Positions 54,116 to 62,361 of a stretch of DNA of 64,000 nt are shown here, in pieces. The notes beneath the pieces were generated by a model, which saw only the letters and a program-made list of their open reading frames with translations, ran no database searches and was not told the origin of the DNA. Numbering within the stretch: the stretch's first letter is position 1; each line of letters begins with the position of its first letter. Position numbers and translations under genes: made by a program. Where the stretch lies: contig NZ_PSXX01000017.1 of the NCBI RefSeq assembly GCF_002931055.1, positions 22,349 through 86,348 on the forward strand, written 5' to 3'. This stretch comes from Pseudoclavibacter sp. AY1H1. Its GTDB lineage: Bacteria > Actinomycetota > Actinomycetes > Actinomycetales > Microbacteriaceae.

Positions 54116-55323
54116 GCGGGTGCTCCTGTTCCGTTCTGCGGTGCCGTGCCAGCCGGCACGTCGGCGAAGTCGGCCTCGCGGATGCGGGCGTGCACGCCGC
54201 AGACGACGTCGACGACCTGCGAGATGTCGAAGTCGGTGGCCGCCGACAGGTACGCGTAGGCGAGGTGCTCGTCCATGCCCCACCGAGCCTGCAGCAGGTC
54301 GATGGCGGCGCGCACGCACTTGCGCATGGCCGCGTTCAGGTCGGGGTCGAGGCCGGTGGGCACGAGGTACTCGGGCGTGCGCACGAGCGGGCCGGTGAGG
54401 TCGCCGAACTCGCGCCGCGCATCCGCCGCCGGAACGACGTCGAAGGTGAGGGTCGCGCGCAGCGAGGCCTCGAGCGCCGTGAGGGCGACCTCGCCGTCGC
54501 CCTGCGCGAAGTGCGGATCGCCGACGTAGGCGAGCGCGTCGGGGACCTGCACGGGCAGGTAGAGCACGCTGCCCTCGGTGAGCAGCTTGATGTCGATGTT
54601 GCCGCCGTGCGGGCCGGGCGGCACGGAGTGCGGGCGTGCGCCTGCGGCGGGAGCGACGCCCATGGTGCCGAGGAACGGGGCGAGGGGGAACACGACGCTC
54701 CGAACGCCGCCCTCGGTGAGCGGCATGGTGCCGACGAGCTCGCCGCCGCGTTCCTCGACCGCGGCGAACACGCTCACGGTCTCGCGGCTGCGCGGCAGCA
54801 CGCCGGGCAGCGCGCCCTTGCCGTGCCGGTTGGAGATGACCCCGTACGGCACGCGAGGCTCGAGCTTCTCGACAGTGATGCGCAGCAGGTCGCCTGGCAT
54901 GGCGCCCTCGACGGCGATGGGGCCGGTCACGACGTGCGGGCCGTCGTTCGCCGGGTCGCGGGGCGCGTGCTCGGCGATCTCGATGGCGTCGAGCAGCACG
55001 GCATCCGGATGCACGCCGTGCGCCGCGAAGAACGCGGCGGGGTGCTGTCCCTGGTCGGGCAGCAGGCCCTCGTGGCTGACGGTGTCGATGACGACGCTCG
55101 CCCCGGGCCGCACGGTCAGCACGGGGGTATCGCGCGCGCTCGGGAGCCTGCCCCAGATCGAGGTCGATGCTCCAGATGGCAGGTAGCTCGCGCCCTCAGG
55201 CAGGCGTGTGCCCGGCTGCAGGATGGGGAGCGGGGCGAATGCCGGCGTGGCCGCGCCGACGCCGTAGCGGTTCGCCGCGGGAGCCGCGTGAGCCGCGGGA
55301 GCTGCGGTGGGAATCGTGGTCAT
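54112..55323 (-). CDS. Acetamidase/formamidase family protein
   Basis: 403 aa of the FmdA/AmdA family, zinc hydrolases of small amides. Recognisable blocks are IDTVSHEGLL, the GGNIDIKLLTEGSVLYLPV stretch and GDPHFAQGDGEVALTALE. In this operon a small amide from ureide breakdown (formamide or oxamate) would be a fitting substrate, but the sequence does not decide. ATGA overlap with the allantoinase gene. Confidence 0.87.
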   Translation of the reverse strand: MTTIPTAAPAAHAAPAANRYGVGAATPAFAPLPILQPGTRLPEGASYLPSGASTSIWGRLPSARDTPVLTVRPGASVVIDTVSHEGLLPDQGQHPAAFFAAHGVHPDAVLLDAIEIAEHAPRDPANDGPHVVTGPIAVEGAMPGDLLRITVEKLEPRVPYGVISNRHGKGALPGVLPRSRETVSVFAAVEERGGELVGTMPLTEGGVRSVVFPLAPFLGTMGVAPAAGARPHSVPPGPHGGNIDIKLLTEGSVLYLPVQVPDALAYVGDPHFAQGDGEVALTALEASLRATLTFDVVPAADARREFGDLTGPLVRTPEYLVPTGLDPDLNAAMRKCVRAAIDLLQARWGMDEHLAYAYLSAATDFDISQVVDVVCGVHARIREADFADVPAGTAPQNGTGAPA

Positions 55324-56666
55324 GCTGCCTGCTCCTCGTCGAGGTCCAGTCGTGCGGGGTTCGCCGCCGCGAGCACCTCGCGGCCCAGGCGGGACGTGAG
55401 CCCGGCTGCCCGTGTGTAGATCAGCTCGCCGTGCAGGTAGGTCGAGTCGACGACCCCGTGCAGCCGCGCCCCGTGCCACGGACTGATCTTGGTGCGGTAC
55501 TCGAGGGTATTCTCCTCCAGCGTGTGCTCGAGGTCTGGTTCGAAGATCGCGAAGTGGGCCGGGGCGCCGACCGTGATGAGGCCACGGTCCTCGAGGCGCA
55601 CGAGCGCGGCCGGTCCCGTGGTGAAGAGGGGCAGGATCGCCTCCAGCGGGATGCCGCGCCGCCTGGCCTCGGTCCAGACCGCGGTGAGCCCGGTCTGCAC
55701 CCCGGCGATGCCACCCCACGCGGTGCCGAGGTCGGGCCCCGCCTTGAGCTCGAGCGTCGCTGGGGAGTGGTCGCTGACGATCGCGTCGATCGTGCCGTCG
55801 AGCACGCCGGCCCAGAGCGCGTCCTGGTTCGCGGTGTCGCGGATAGGTGGGCAGCACTTGAAACGCCCGTCGCCGTCCGGCACCTCCTCGGCCCGAAGGC
55901 TCAGGTAGTGCGGGCAGGTCTCGATCGTGATGCGCACGCCGTCGGCCTTCGCCGCGCGGACCAGGTCGAGGGCCTCCGCCGCCGACACGTGCACGATGTG
56001 CGCCCTGGCGCCGGTGCGCCTCGCCGCGGCGATGACGGCGCGGATCGCCTCGACCTCCGCGACCGGCGGCCTCGACGCGACGAAGTCGGAGAAGACGGGG
56101 CCGGATGCCTCGCTCAGGTGCGCTTCGAGCTCGGCGTGCGCGATCAGGAGCCCATCGACCTCGGCGAGCTCCTCGAGCGCCTGCTCGAGCTCGGGGAACG
56201 AGAGGTGATCGAACTCGTCGATGCCGCTCGGCGCGAGGAAGCACTTGACGCCGACCGCGCCCGCCGCGAGCAGCGGACGCAGGGAGTCGAGGTTCTGCGG
56301 GACGACGCCGCCCCAGTAGGCGAGGTCGACGGCCAGCTGGCCGGAGGTCGCCGCGCGCTTCGCGTCGAGCGCCTCGACGCTCGTCGTGACGGGCAGCGAG
56401 TTGAGCGGCATGTCGACGACCGTCGTGACCCCGCCAGCGGCGGCGGCAGCCGTGCCCGTCGCGAAGCCCTCCCAGTGCGTGCGGCCCGGCTCGTTGAGGT
56501 GCACGTGCGTGTCCACGAGGCCAGGCAGGAGCACCTGGGTGTCCGGCAGGACGATGTCGGCGTCGTCGTCGAACGGGGCGATGGCGGCGATGGTGCCGTC
56601 GCTGACGGACACCGTCGCCGGCGAGAATCCGCCGCCGAGGAAGACGCGTCGCGCGGAGATCTTCAT
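55320..56666 (-). CDS. allB: Allantoinase (cyclic amidohydrolase)
   Basis: 448 aa. Binuclear metal centre residues are complete: HxH in LVDTHVHLNEPGRTHWEGF, the carboxylated Lys in GVKCFLAPSG, His in HIVHVS and Asp in IVSDHSPATLELK. The NEPGR and GVKCF contexts fit allantoinase better than dihydropyrimidinase. It opens allantoin to allantoate. ATG overlaps the racemase stop. Confidence 0.9.
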   Translation of the reverse strand: MKISARRVFLGGGFSPATVSVSDGTIAAIAPFDDDADIVLPDTQVLLPGLVDTHVHLNEPGRTHWEGFATGTAAAAAGGVTTVVDMPLNSLPVTTSVEALDAKRAATSGQLAVDLAYWGGVVPQNLDSLRPLLAAGAVGVKCFLAPSGIDEFDHLSFPELEQALEELAEVDGLLIAHAELEAHLSEASGPVFSDFVASRPPVAEVEAIRAVIAAARRTGARAHIVHVSAAEALDLVRAAKADGVRITIETCPHYLSLRAEEVPDGDGRFKCCPPIRDTANQDALWAGVLDGTIDAIVSDHSPATLELKAGPDLGTAWGGIAGVQTGLTAVWTEARRRGIPLEAILPLFTTGPAALVRLEDRGLITVGAPAHFAIFEPDLEHTLEENTLEYRTKISPWHGARLHGVVDSTYLHGELIYTRAAGLTSRLGREVLAAANPARLDLDEEQAA

Positions 56667-57418
56667 GCGATCGCCGCCGCTGGAACCCGCAGCTGCCCCT
56701 GCGGCGCGGCCTGCGCCCGGGTGGGGCGTGCGTACTCGTCCCGCTTGCTCGTGCCGACGCCCATGCGCGACATCGCAGCGACGAGCCCGACCGACGCGGC
56801 GACGCCGTCGACGACCGGCACGCCGACCCGCTCGGAGAGGCGAGCGCACAGGTCGGCCATGCCCGCGCATCCGAGCACCACCGCGTCGGCGCCGTCCTCC
56901 CGGACGACTCGCTCGCACCACGCGGCGATGTCCTCGAACGCCGCCGAGCCGGTCTCCTCGAGTGCGAGGACGGGGATGCCGGTGCCGTACGCCGCAACGC
57001 ACGCCCGCTCGAACCCGTACCGCTGCACGAGGTCGTCGGCGCGGCCGAGCGTGCGGGAGAGGGTCGTGACGATGCCGAACGTGCGCCCCGTGAGCGCCGC
57101 GACGTGCATGGCCGCCTCGGCGATGCCGATGACGGGCACGTCGACGAGCTCGCGTGCCGCGTCGAGCCCCGGGTCGCCGAAGCAGGCGATGACGTAGCCG
57201 TCGCTGCCGCCGTCCGCGAGATCGCGCTCGACGAGCTCGACGACGACGGAGGCCGCCCGCACCTCGTCGAAGTGGCTCTCGATGGCCTCCGGGCCCTCAC
57301 CGGGGGCCGGGCACACGGCGACGATCTCGACGCCGGGGCCGGCCACGGCTCTGGCAGCTGCCGCGACCTTCTGCGTCATGGCGACGGAGGTGTTCGGGTT
57401 GACGAGTGTGATGCGCAT
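56663..57418 (-). CDS. Allantoin/hydantoin racemase (Asp/Glu racemase superfamily)
   Basis: 251 aa. Two catalytic cysteines as expected for this superfamily: IACFGDPG and VLGCAGMAD. N terminus RITLVNPNTS is typical of the hydantoin/allantoin racemases. It would let both allantoin enantiomers enter the pathway. Starts six bases after the permease. Confidence 0.9.
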   Translation of the reverse strand: MRITLVNPNTSVAMTQKVAAAARAVAGPGVEIVAVCPAPGEGPEAIESHFDEVRAASVVVELVERDLADGGSDGYVIACFGDPGLDAARELVDVPVIGIAEAAMHVAALTGRTFGIVTTLSRTLGRADDLVQRYGFERACVAAYGTGIPVLALEETGSAAFEDIAAWCERVVREDGADAVVLGCAGMADLCARLSERVGVPVVDGVAASVGLVAAMSRMGVGTSKRDEYARPTRAQAAPQGQLRVPAAAIA

Positions 57419-57424
57419 GCTGGG

Positions 57425-59038
57425 TCAGTCCTCCTCGATCGATCCGTCTGAGATGCCGGCGGTCTCGCCCTCGAACGTCGGCATGAGCGGCTGGCGGCGC
57501 TCGAACAGGACGAAGAGCGCGAATCCGAGTCCGCAGCCGATGAACCAGCTGAAGTCGGCGAGGTAGCTCAGGTCCAGGATGCCGGCCTCGGCGAGCGGCC
57601 GGGTCAGCACCGCGATCGCGACCGTCGGGGCGCCGGCGAGCACCATGGCCCACACCGCGTTCGGGTTGAACCCCTTGCGGTACCAGTAGGCGCCCGTCTC
57701 GCTCATCGTGAACATCTCGTCCACCTTGATGCGCTGCCTGCCGATCACGTAGTAGCCGGCGATGAGGATGCCGAAGAGCGGTCCGATGAGCGCACCGAGC
57801 ACGCCGAGCGTGTTCTGGATCGCGGCGTCGTTGTTGTACCAGTTCCACGGGGTGAGCAGCACGGAGCCGACGGCGGCGATCATGCCGCCCATCCGCCAGC
57901 TGATCCTGTGCGGGGCGACGTTCGAGAAGTCGAACGCCGGCGCGATGAAGTTCGCCACGATGTTGATGCCGACCGTCGCCGTCACGAACGTGAGGCCGCC
58001 GAGGAGGATCGCGAAGTGCGTGTCGATGCGCTCGACCGTGTGGATCGGGTCCGTGATGAGCTCGCCGAAGACGGGCACGGTGGCGCTCGCGGTGAGCACC
58101 GTGAGGATGGAGAAGAACAGGAAGTTGAGCGGGAGCCCGAGGAAGTTGCCCCGCTTCACGGCCTTGTAGCTCTTCGCGTACCTCGAGAAGTCGCCGAAGT
58201 TGAGCATGGGGCCGGAGAAGTAGGAGACGACGATCGCGATGGCCGTGAACATGACCGGGATGGAGGCCCAGAAGTCGAGCGGCTCACCCGCGGAGAGGTT
58301 GAAGTCGATGTTCTCCCAGCCCGCCTGGCTGACGAGGTAGATGGCGAGCACGATCATGACGACGTACACCGCTGGCCCCGCCCAGTCGATGAAGCGGCGG
58401 ATGGACTCCATCCCGCCCCAGAACAGCGCTGCCTGCGCGAACCAGAGGATCGCGTAGGAGATCCAGCCGAGCGCCGACAGGCCGAGGAACGAGTAGTCGG
58501 TGCGCAGCACCTCGCTGGCGGGGATGAACTTGAGGAACACGATGTTGAGCGACTCGGCGGCGAGGAACGTCTGCACGCCGTACCAGGCGATGGCGATGAG
58601 GCCGCGGATGATCGCCGGGATGTTGGCGCCCTTGACGCCGAAGATCGCGCGGTTCACGACGGGGTAGGGCACGCCTGTCTTCTGGCTCGACTTGGCGACG
58701 AGGTTCGTGAAGAACTGCACGATGAGGATGCCGACGATGAGGGCGACGAGCACCTGCCAGCTGGCGATGCCGAGCGCGAAGAGGCTGCCGGCCGTGACGT
58801 AGCCGCCGACGCTGTGCACGTCGGACATCCAGAAGGCGAAGATGTTGTAGGAGCCCCAGCGCTGCTTGCGCAGGGGAGCGAGGTCCTCGTTCGCGAGCCG
58901 CGGGTCGTAGCCGGGCTTCATGTTGCCGTCGCCGACGGGGTGGCCCGCCGCCTCGACGAGGTTGTCGGGCGCCGCGCCTTCGGCGCCCAGGCCGCGGGTG
59001 CTGCCGGATGCGCCAGTCTGTGCCAGTTGATCGGTCAT
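57425..59038 (-). CDS. NCS1 family allantoin/nucleobase permease
   Basis: 537-aa carrier with twelve helices of the NCS1 family (PucI-like). The N-terminal soluble region is followed by YNIFAFWMSDVHSVGGYVTAG, a family hallmark, and the protein ends in a hydrophilic tail. First gene of the coupled operon, so it most likely imports allantoin. No ribosome site precedes its ATG, and a palindrome lies directly upstream. Confidence 0.9.
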   Translation of the reverse strand: MTDQLAQTGASGSTRGLGAEGAAPDNLVEAAGHPVGDGNMKPGYDPRLANEDLAPLRKQRWGSYNIFAFWMSDVHSVGGYVTAGSLFALGIASWQVLVALIVGILIVQFFTNLVAKSSQKTGVPYPVVNRAIFGVKGANIPAIIRGLIAIAWYGVQTFLAAESLNIVFLKFIPASEVLRTDYSFLGLSALGWISYAILWFAQAALFWGGMESIRRFIDWAGPAVYVVMIVLAIYLVSQAGWENIDFNLSAGEPLDFWASIPVMFTAIAIVVSYFSGPMLNFGDFSRYAKSYKAVKRGNFLGLPLNFLFFSILTVLTASATVPVFGELITDPIHTVERIDTHFAILLGGLTFVTATVGINIVANFIAPAFDFSNVAPHRISWRMGGMIAAVGSVLLTPWNWYNNDAAIQNTLGVLGALIGPLFGILIAGYYVIGRQRIKVDEMFTMSETGAYWYRKGFNPNAVWAMVLAGAPTVAIAVLTRPLAEAGILDLSYLADFSWFIGCGLGFALFVLFERRQPLMPTFEGETAGISDGSIEED

Positions 59039-59042
59039 GCGT

Positions 59043-59058
59043 TGAAGTTATGACTTCA
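59043..59058. promoter_or_regulatory. Candidate operator of the allantoin operon
   Basis: TGAAGT-N4-ACTTCA, a perfect 6-bp inverted repeat, ends four bases before the permease start codon. TAACTT on the minus strand (59050-59045) inside it is a possible -10 for a leaderless mRNA. The adjacent TetR protein is a candidate binder. Confidence 0.45.
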
Positions 59059-59176
59059 CGCTTCGCGGGAGGTTTCTGCAATGTAACGCTCGTGTAAAAC
59101 CGAGGTCCCCTCGATGGCGTGCAGTCAGCACTTCACGGTCTCGGCGGTGACCGCGGCGCTGCGTCGGTCTCCCGAG

Positions 59177-59839
59177 TCAGACTCCCGCTGCCGCCCCGAG
59201 TCCGCGGATGAGCGCGTCGAGCCCGCGCTCGAAGGCCTGCTCGCGCAGCCCCAGCGGTGTGTGCGCCGCGACGGAGGCCGCGAGCGTGGGTGCCGCATCC
59301 GCCTGATCGCCGAGCTCGAAGATGTCGAGGGGCGCGTTGAGGTCGTACGCGGAGCCGTAGACGAACGACTCGATCGCCACGATCGCCGGCATGATGTTGG
59401 CGTCCGGCCAGCCGGCCCGTCGGAGGCCTGAGGCGACCCCCTCGTACATCGCGAGCGTGTCGGTCGCGCCGGCGACGGGCATCTTCGCGATCGCCTCCAC
59501 GAGCGAGTCGTGCTCCTTCATGACGAGGCGGTAGCTGCGCGCCCAGCTCGCGAGGGCCGCGTCCCACGGCTCGGTCTCGAACGCCGAGGCGTCGACGGCG
59601 GCCATGAGGCGATCCTCGATCCAGCGCAGGATCTGCCGCTTCGAGTGCGCGTGGTTGTAGAGGGCCGCGGGGGTGACGCCGAGCGCCTTGGCGAGCTTCG
59701 CCATCGTCAGGGCGTCGTACCCCTCGTGGGTCGCGACGCGCATGGCGGCGTCGGTGATGCGCTTCTGCGTGAGGATGCGCGTGCGGGGTCGCCCAGCACG
59801 CCGCTGTCCGTCAGACTCCACATGCTCGCTGGTGCTCAC
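59177..59839 (-). CDS. TetR/AcrR family transcriptional regulator
   Basis: 220 aa. N-terminal helix-turn-helix (ITDAAMRVATHEGYDALTMAKLA, in part, then VTPAALYNHAHSKRQIL) with a TetR_C-type ligand domain. It lies between the allantoin operon (same strand, 138 bases downstream) and the divergent amine oxidase operon and may control either one. Confidence 0.9.
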   Translation of the reverse strand: MSTSEHVESDGQRRAGRPRTRILTQKRITDAAMRVATHEGYDALTMAKLAKALGVTPAALYNHAHSKRQILRWIEDRLMAAVDASAFETEPWDAALASWARSYRLVMKEHDSLVEAIAKMPVAGATDTLAMYEGVASGLRRAGWPDANIMPAIVAIESFVYGSAYDLNAPLDIFELGDQADAAPTLAASVAAHTPLGLREQAFERGLDALIRGLGAAAGV

Positions 59840-60020
59840 TGGCCCTCCCGTCGTTCGACCCTAGCTCCTCGGAAATGCGGCTTGTCCGAGGGGCCCGTCT
59901 CGACTAACGTAAATTAATCCTGTTTATTTGGAAGGCGGCGCCAGGAAGCCGGCCGCCAACCACACTCACTTCGACGGCGAAGCCAGGGCGCTTGGAGCTG
60001 TCACAACGGAAAGAGCGGAA

Positions 60021-61388
60021 ATGCAGACCATCGAACGCGACGTCGTCATCATCGGAGCAGGCCCCTCCGGCCTCACAGCGGCCCGCCGCCTCACCCAGGC
60101 AGGCAAGACCGTCGCCGTCCTCGAGGCGCGCGACCGAGTCGGCGGACGCACCTGGAGCAACATCATCGACGGCCAGTTCTTCGAGATCGGCGGCCAGTGG
60201 GTCTCGCCAGACCAGACGGCGCTCCTCGCCCTGCTCGAAGAGCTCGGCAAGGGCACCTTCTCGCGCTACCGCGAGGGCAAGTCGGTCTACATCAGCCCCA
60301 AGGGCGAGCGCACCGTCTACGAGGGCGACACGTTCCCCGTCAGCGAGCACACCGCCGCCGAGATGGACCGCATGATCGAGCTCCTCGACGGCCTCGCCGC
60401 CGAGATCGGCCCCGTCGAGCCGTGGGCGCACGCCAAGGCGCGCGAGCTCGACACCATCTCCTTCCACCACTGGCTGCGCCAGCAGTCCACCGACGAGGAG
60501 GCCTGCAACAACATCGGGCTGTTCGTCGCCGGCGGCATGCTCACCAAGCCGTCCTTCGCGTTCTCGGCGCTGCAGGCAGTGCTCATGGCCGCATCCGCCG
60601 GTTCGTTCTCGAACCTCGTCGACGAGAGCTTCATCCTCGACAAGCGCGTCATCGGCGGCATGCAGTCGGTCAGCCAGCAGATGGCGCAGGAGCTCGGCGA
60701 CGACGTGTTCCTGAACAACCCAGTGCGCTTCCTCCACTGGGAGGACAACGGAGCAGGCAATGCGGCCTCCGTCACCGCGGTCGCCGACCACATCACCGTC
60801 AAGGCGCAGCACGCCATCATGGCCGTGCCGCCCAACCTCTACTCGCGCGTCTCCTTCGTCCCCGCCCTGCCGCGCCAGCAGATGATCGTGCACCAGCACA
60901 TCTCCATGGGCCTCGTCATCAAGGTGCACGCCACCTACGCCACCCCGTTCTGGCGTGAAGAGGGCCTCAGCGGCACCGCGTTCGGCGCCGGCCACATCGT
61001 GCAGGAGGTCTACGACAACACCAACCACGAAGACGAGCGAGGCACCCTCGTCGGCTTCATCACCGATGAGGCGGCCGAGGCCATGTGGGCGCTGGGCGAC
61101 GAGGAGCGCAAGGCCGCCGTCCTCGGCTCCGTCGCCGAGTTCCTCGGGCCGAAGGCCCTCGACCCCGAGGTCTTCTACCTCTCCGACTTCGGCGCAGAGG
61201 AGTGGACCCGCGGCGCGTACGCCACGAGCTACGACCTCGGCGGACTCCACCGCTGGGGCGCCATCCAGCACGACCCGGTCGGCCCGATCTTCTGGTCGAG
61301 CTCCGACCTCGCGGCAGAGGGCTACCAGCACGTTGACGGCGCGGTGCGGATGGGCGAAGCTACGGCGAAGCGCATCCTCCAGTCCTGA
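60021..61388 (+). CDS. puo: Flavin amine oxidase, putrescine oxidase-like
   Basis: 455 aa. N-terminal FAD site VVIIGAGPSGLTAARRL, then EARDRVGGRTWS, and the C-terminal flavin block IFWSSSDLAAEGYQHVDGAV. Length and sequence pattern match actinobacterial putrescine/monoamine oxidases, which deaminate amines to aldehydes with release of peroxide. ATG 60021 has GGAAAGAGCGG upstream. The linked amine permease supports a polyamine or monoamine substrate. Confidence 0.85.
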   Translation: MQTIERDVVIIGAGPSGLTAARRLTQAGKTVAVLEARDRVGGRTWSNIIDGQFFEIGGQWVSPDQTALLALLEELGKGTFSRYREGKSVYISPKGERTVYEGDTFPVSEHTAAEMDRMIELLDGLAAEIGPVEPWAHAKARELDTISFHHWLRQQSTDEEACNNIGLFVAGGMLTKPSFAFSALQAVLMAASAGSFSNLVDESFILDKRVIGGMQSVSQQMAQELGDDVFLNNPVRFLHWEDNGAGNAASVTAVADHITVKAQHAIMAVPPNLYSRVSFVPALPRQQMIVHQHISMGLVIKVHATYATPFWREEGLSGTAFGAGHIVQEVYDNTNHEDERGTLVGFITDEAAEAMWALGDEERKAAVLGSVAEFLGPKALDPEVFYLSDFGAEEWTRGAYATSYDLGGLHRWGAIQHDPVGPIFWSSSDLAAEGYQHVDGAVRMGEATAKRILQS

Positions 61389-61440
61389 GCGCCCACGGCA
61401 TCCCGAAATCGGACGACACCCCAAGAATTGGAGAGGCAGC

Positions 61441-62361
61441 ATGGCGCAGCGTTTCGTAGTGGGCTACATCGCGAGCGATCGAGGGCATGACGCCCTCGCC
61501 CTCGCCTCCTTCCTCGCGAAGGGCACCGACACGGAGATCATCGTCGCGATGATCACGCCGGAGACGTCGCCGTACAGCGGCACGCATCCGCTGCCGCTCG
61601 ACGATGCCGACAGCATCATCGGCAAGCAGATCGACACGTGGATGAGCGAAGCGCTCGCCCAGGTGCCGGAGGGCATCGCGGCGCGCGGCGTCGTCCGCAG
61701 CGCCACGGGCGAGGCCCAGGGGCTCATGGACATCGCCGCTGAATTCGGCGCTGCCGCGCTGGTCATCGGCGCCGCCACCACCGCACTGCTGCGGCAGTTC
61801 ACCATCGGGACAGTGGCATCCACGCTGCTGCACGCCTCGCCGCTGCCCGTCGCGCTCGCTCCGGCTGGGTTCGCCGAAGAGGGGCCCGTCACCCGCATCA
61901 CCACGCTGTTCGGCACCCGCTCGGGGGCCGCCGCGCTCATCGGCACCTCCGTCGAGAGCGCGCTGCAGCGCGACGTGCAGCTGCGCCTGCTCTCGCTCGT
62001 GCAGCTCGACCGGGTACCGCCCAGCCAGGTGCAGGAGGTCGACGAGTTCGTGCGCGAGTTCGGCGGGGCAGTGCTCGCCGGCCGTGCGGAGGCCCTGCTG
62101 GAGTCGGGCAAGGCCACCGTCGAGACGGTCGAGGGCGAGAGCCTCGAGGCCGCACTCGAGCGGGCCGACTGGAAGCCGGGCGATGTCGCCTTCGTCGGCT
62201 CCAGCCGCCTCGCCCAGGGAGGGCGCATCTTCCTCGGCGCCCGCGCGCAGCGCCTGCTGCGCGTGCTGACCGTGCCGATCATCGTCGTGCCGCGCGCCGC
62301 GCAGCCTGCCGAGGCGCCCAAGTCCGCTCCCGAATCCCCAGCGACAGGAACAGGGCAATGA
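61441..62361 (+). CDS. Universal stress protein, two Usp domains
   Basis: 306 aa with tandem Usp folds. The first ends in GAAALVIGAATTALLRQFTIGTV (a G-x-x-G-x9-G-S/T-like nucleotide region), the second in the VAFVGSSRLAQGGRIFLG block. ATG 61441 has GGAGAGG upstream. It sits between the oxidase and the permease and overlaps the latter by ATGA, suggesting it modulates transport or amine stress. Confidence 0.85.
   Translation: MAQRFVVGYIASDRGHDALALASFLAKGTDTEIIVAMITPETSPYSGTHPLPLDDADSIIGKQIDTWMSEALAQVPEGIAARGVVRSATGEAQGLMDIAAEFGAAALVIGAATTALLRQFTIGTVASTLLHASPLPVALAPAGFAEEGPVTRITTLFGTRSGAAALIGTSVESALQRDVQLRLLSLVQLDRVPPSQVQEVDEFVREFGGAVLAGRAEALLESGKATVETVEGESLEAALERADWKPGDVAFVGSSRLAQGGRIFLGARAQRLLRVLTVPIIVVPRAAQPAEAPKSAPESPATGTGQ

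Noticed and set aside
55320..56666. Dihydropyrimidinase or dihydroorotase
   Set aside because: Motif contexts and the neighbouring racemase, allantoate hydrolase and ureidoglycine aminotransferase favour allantoinase.
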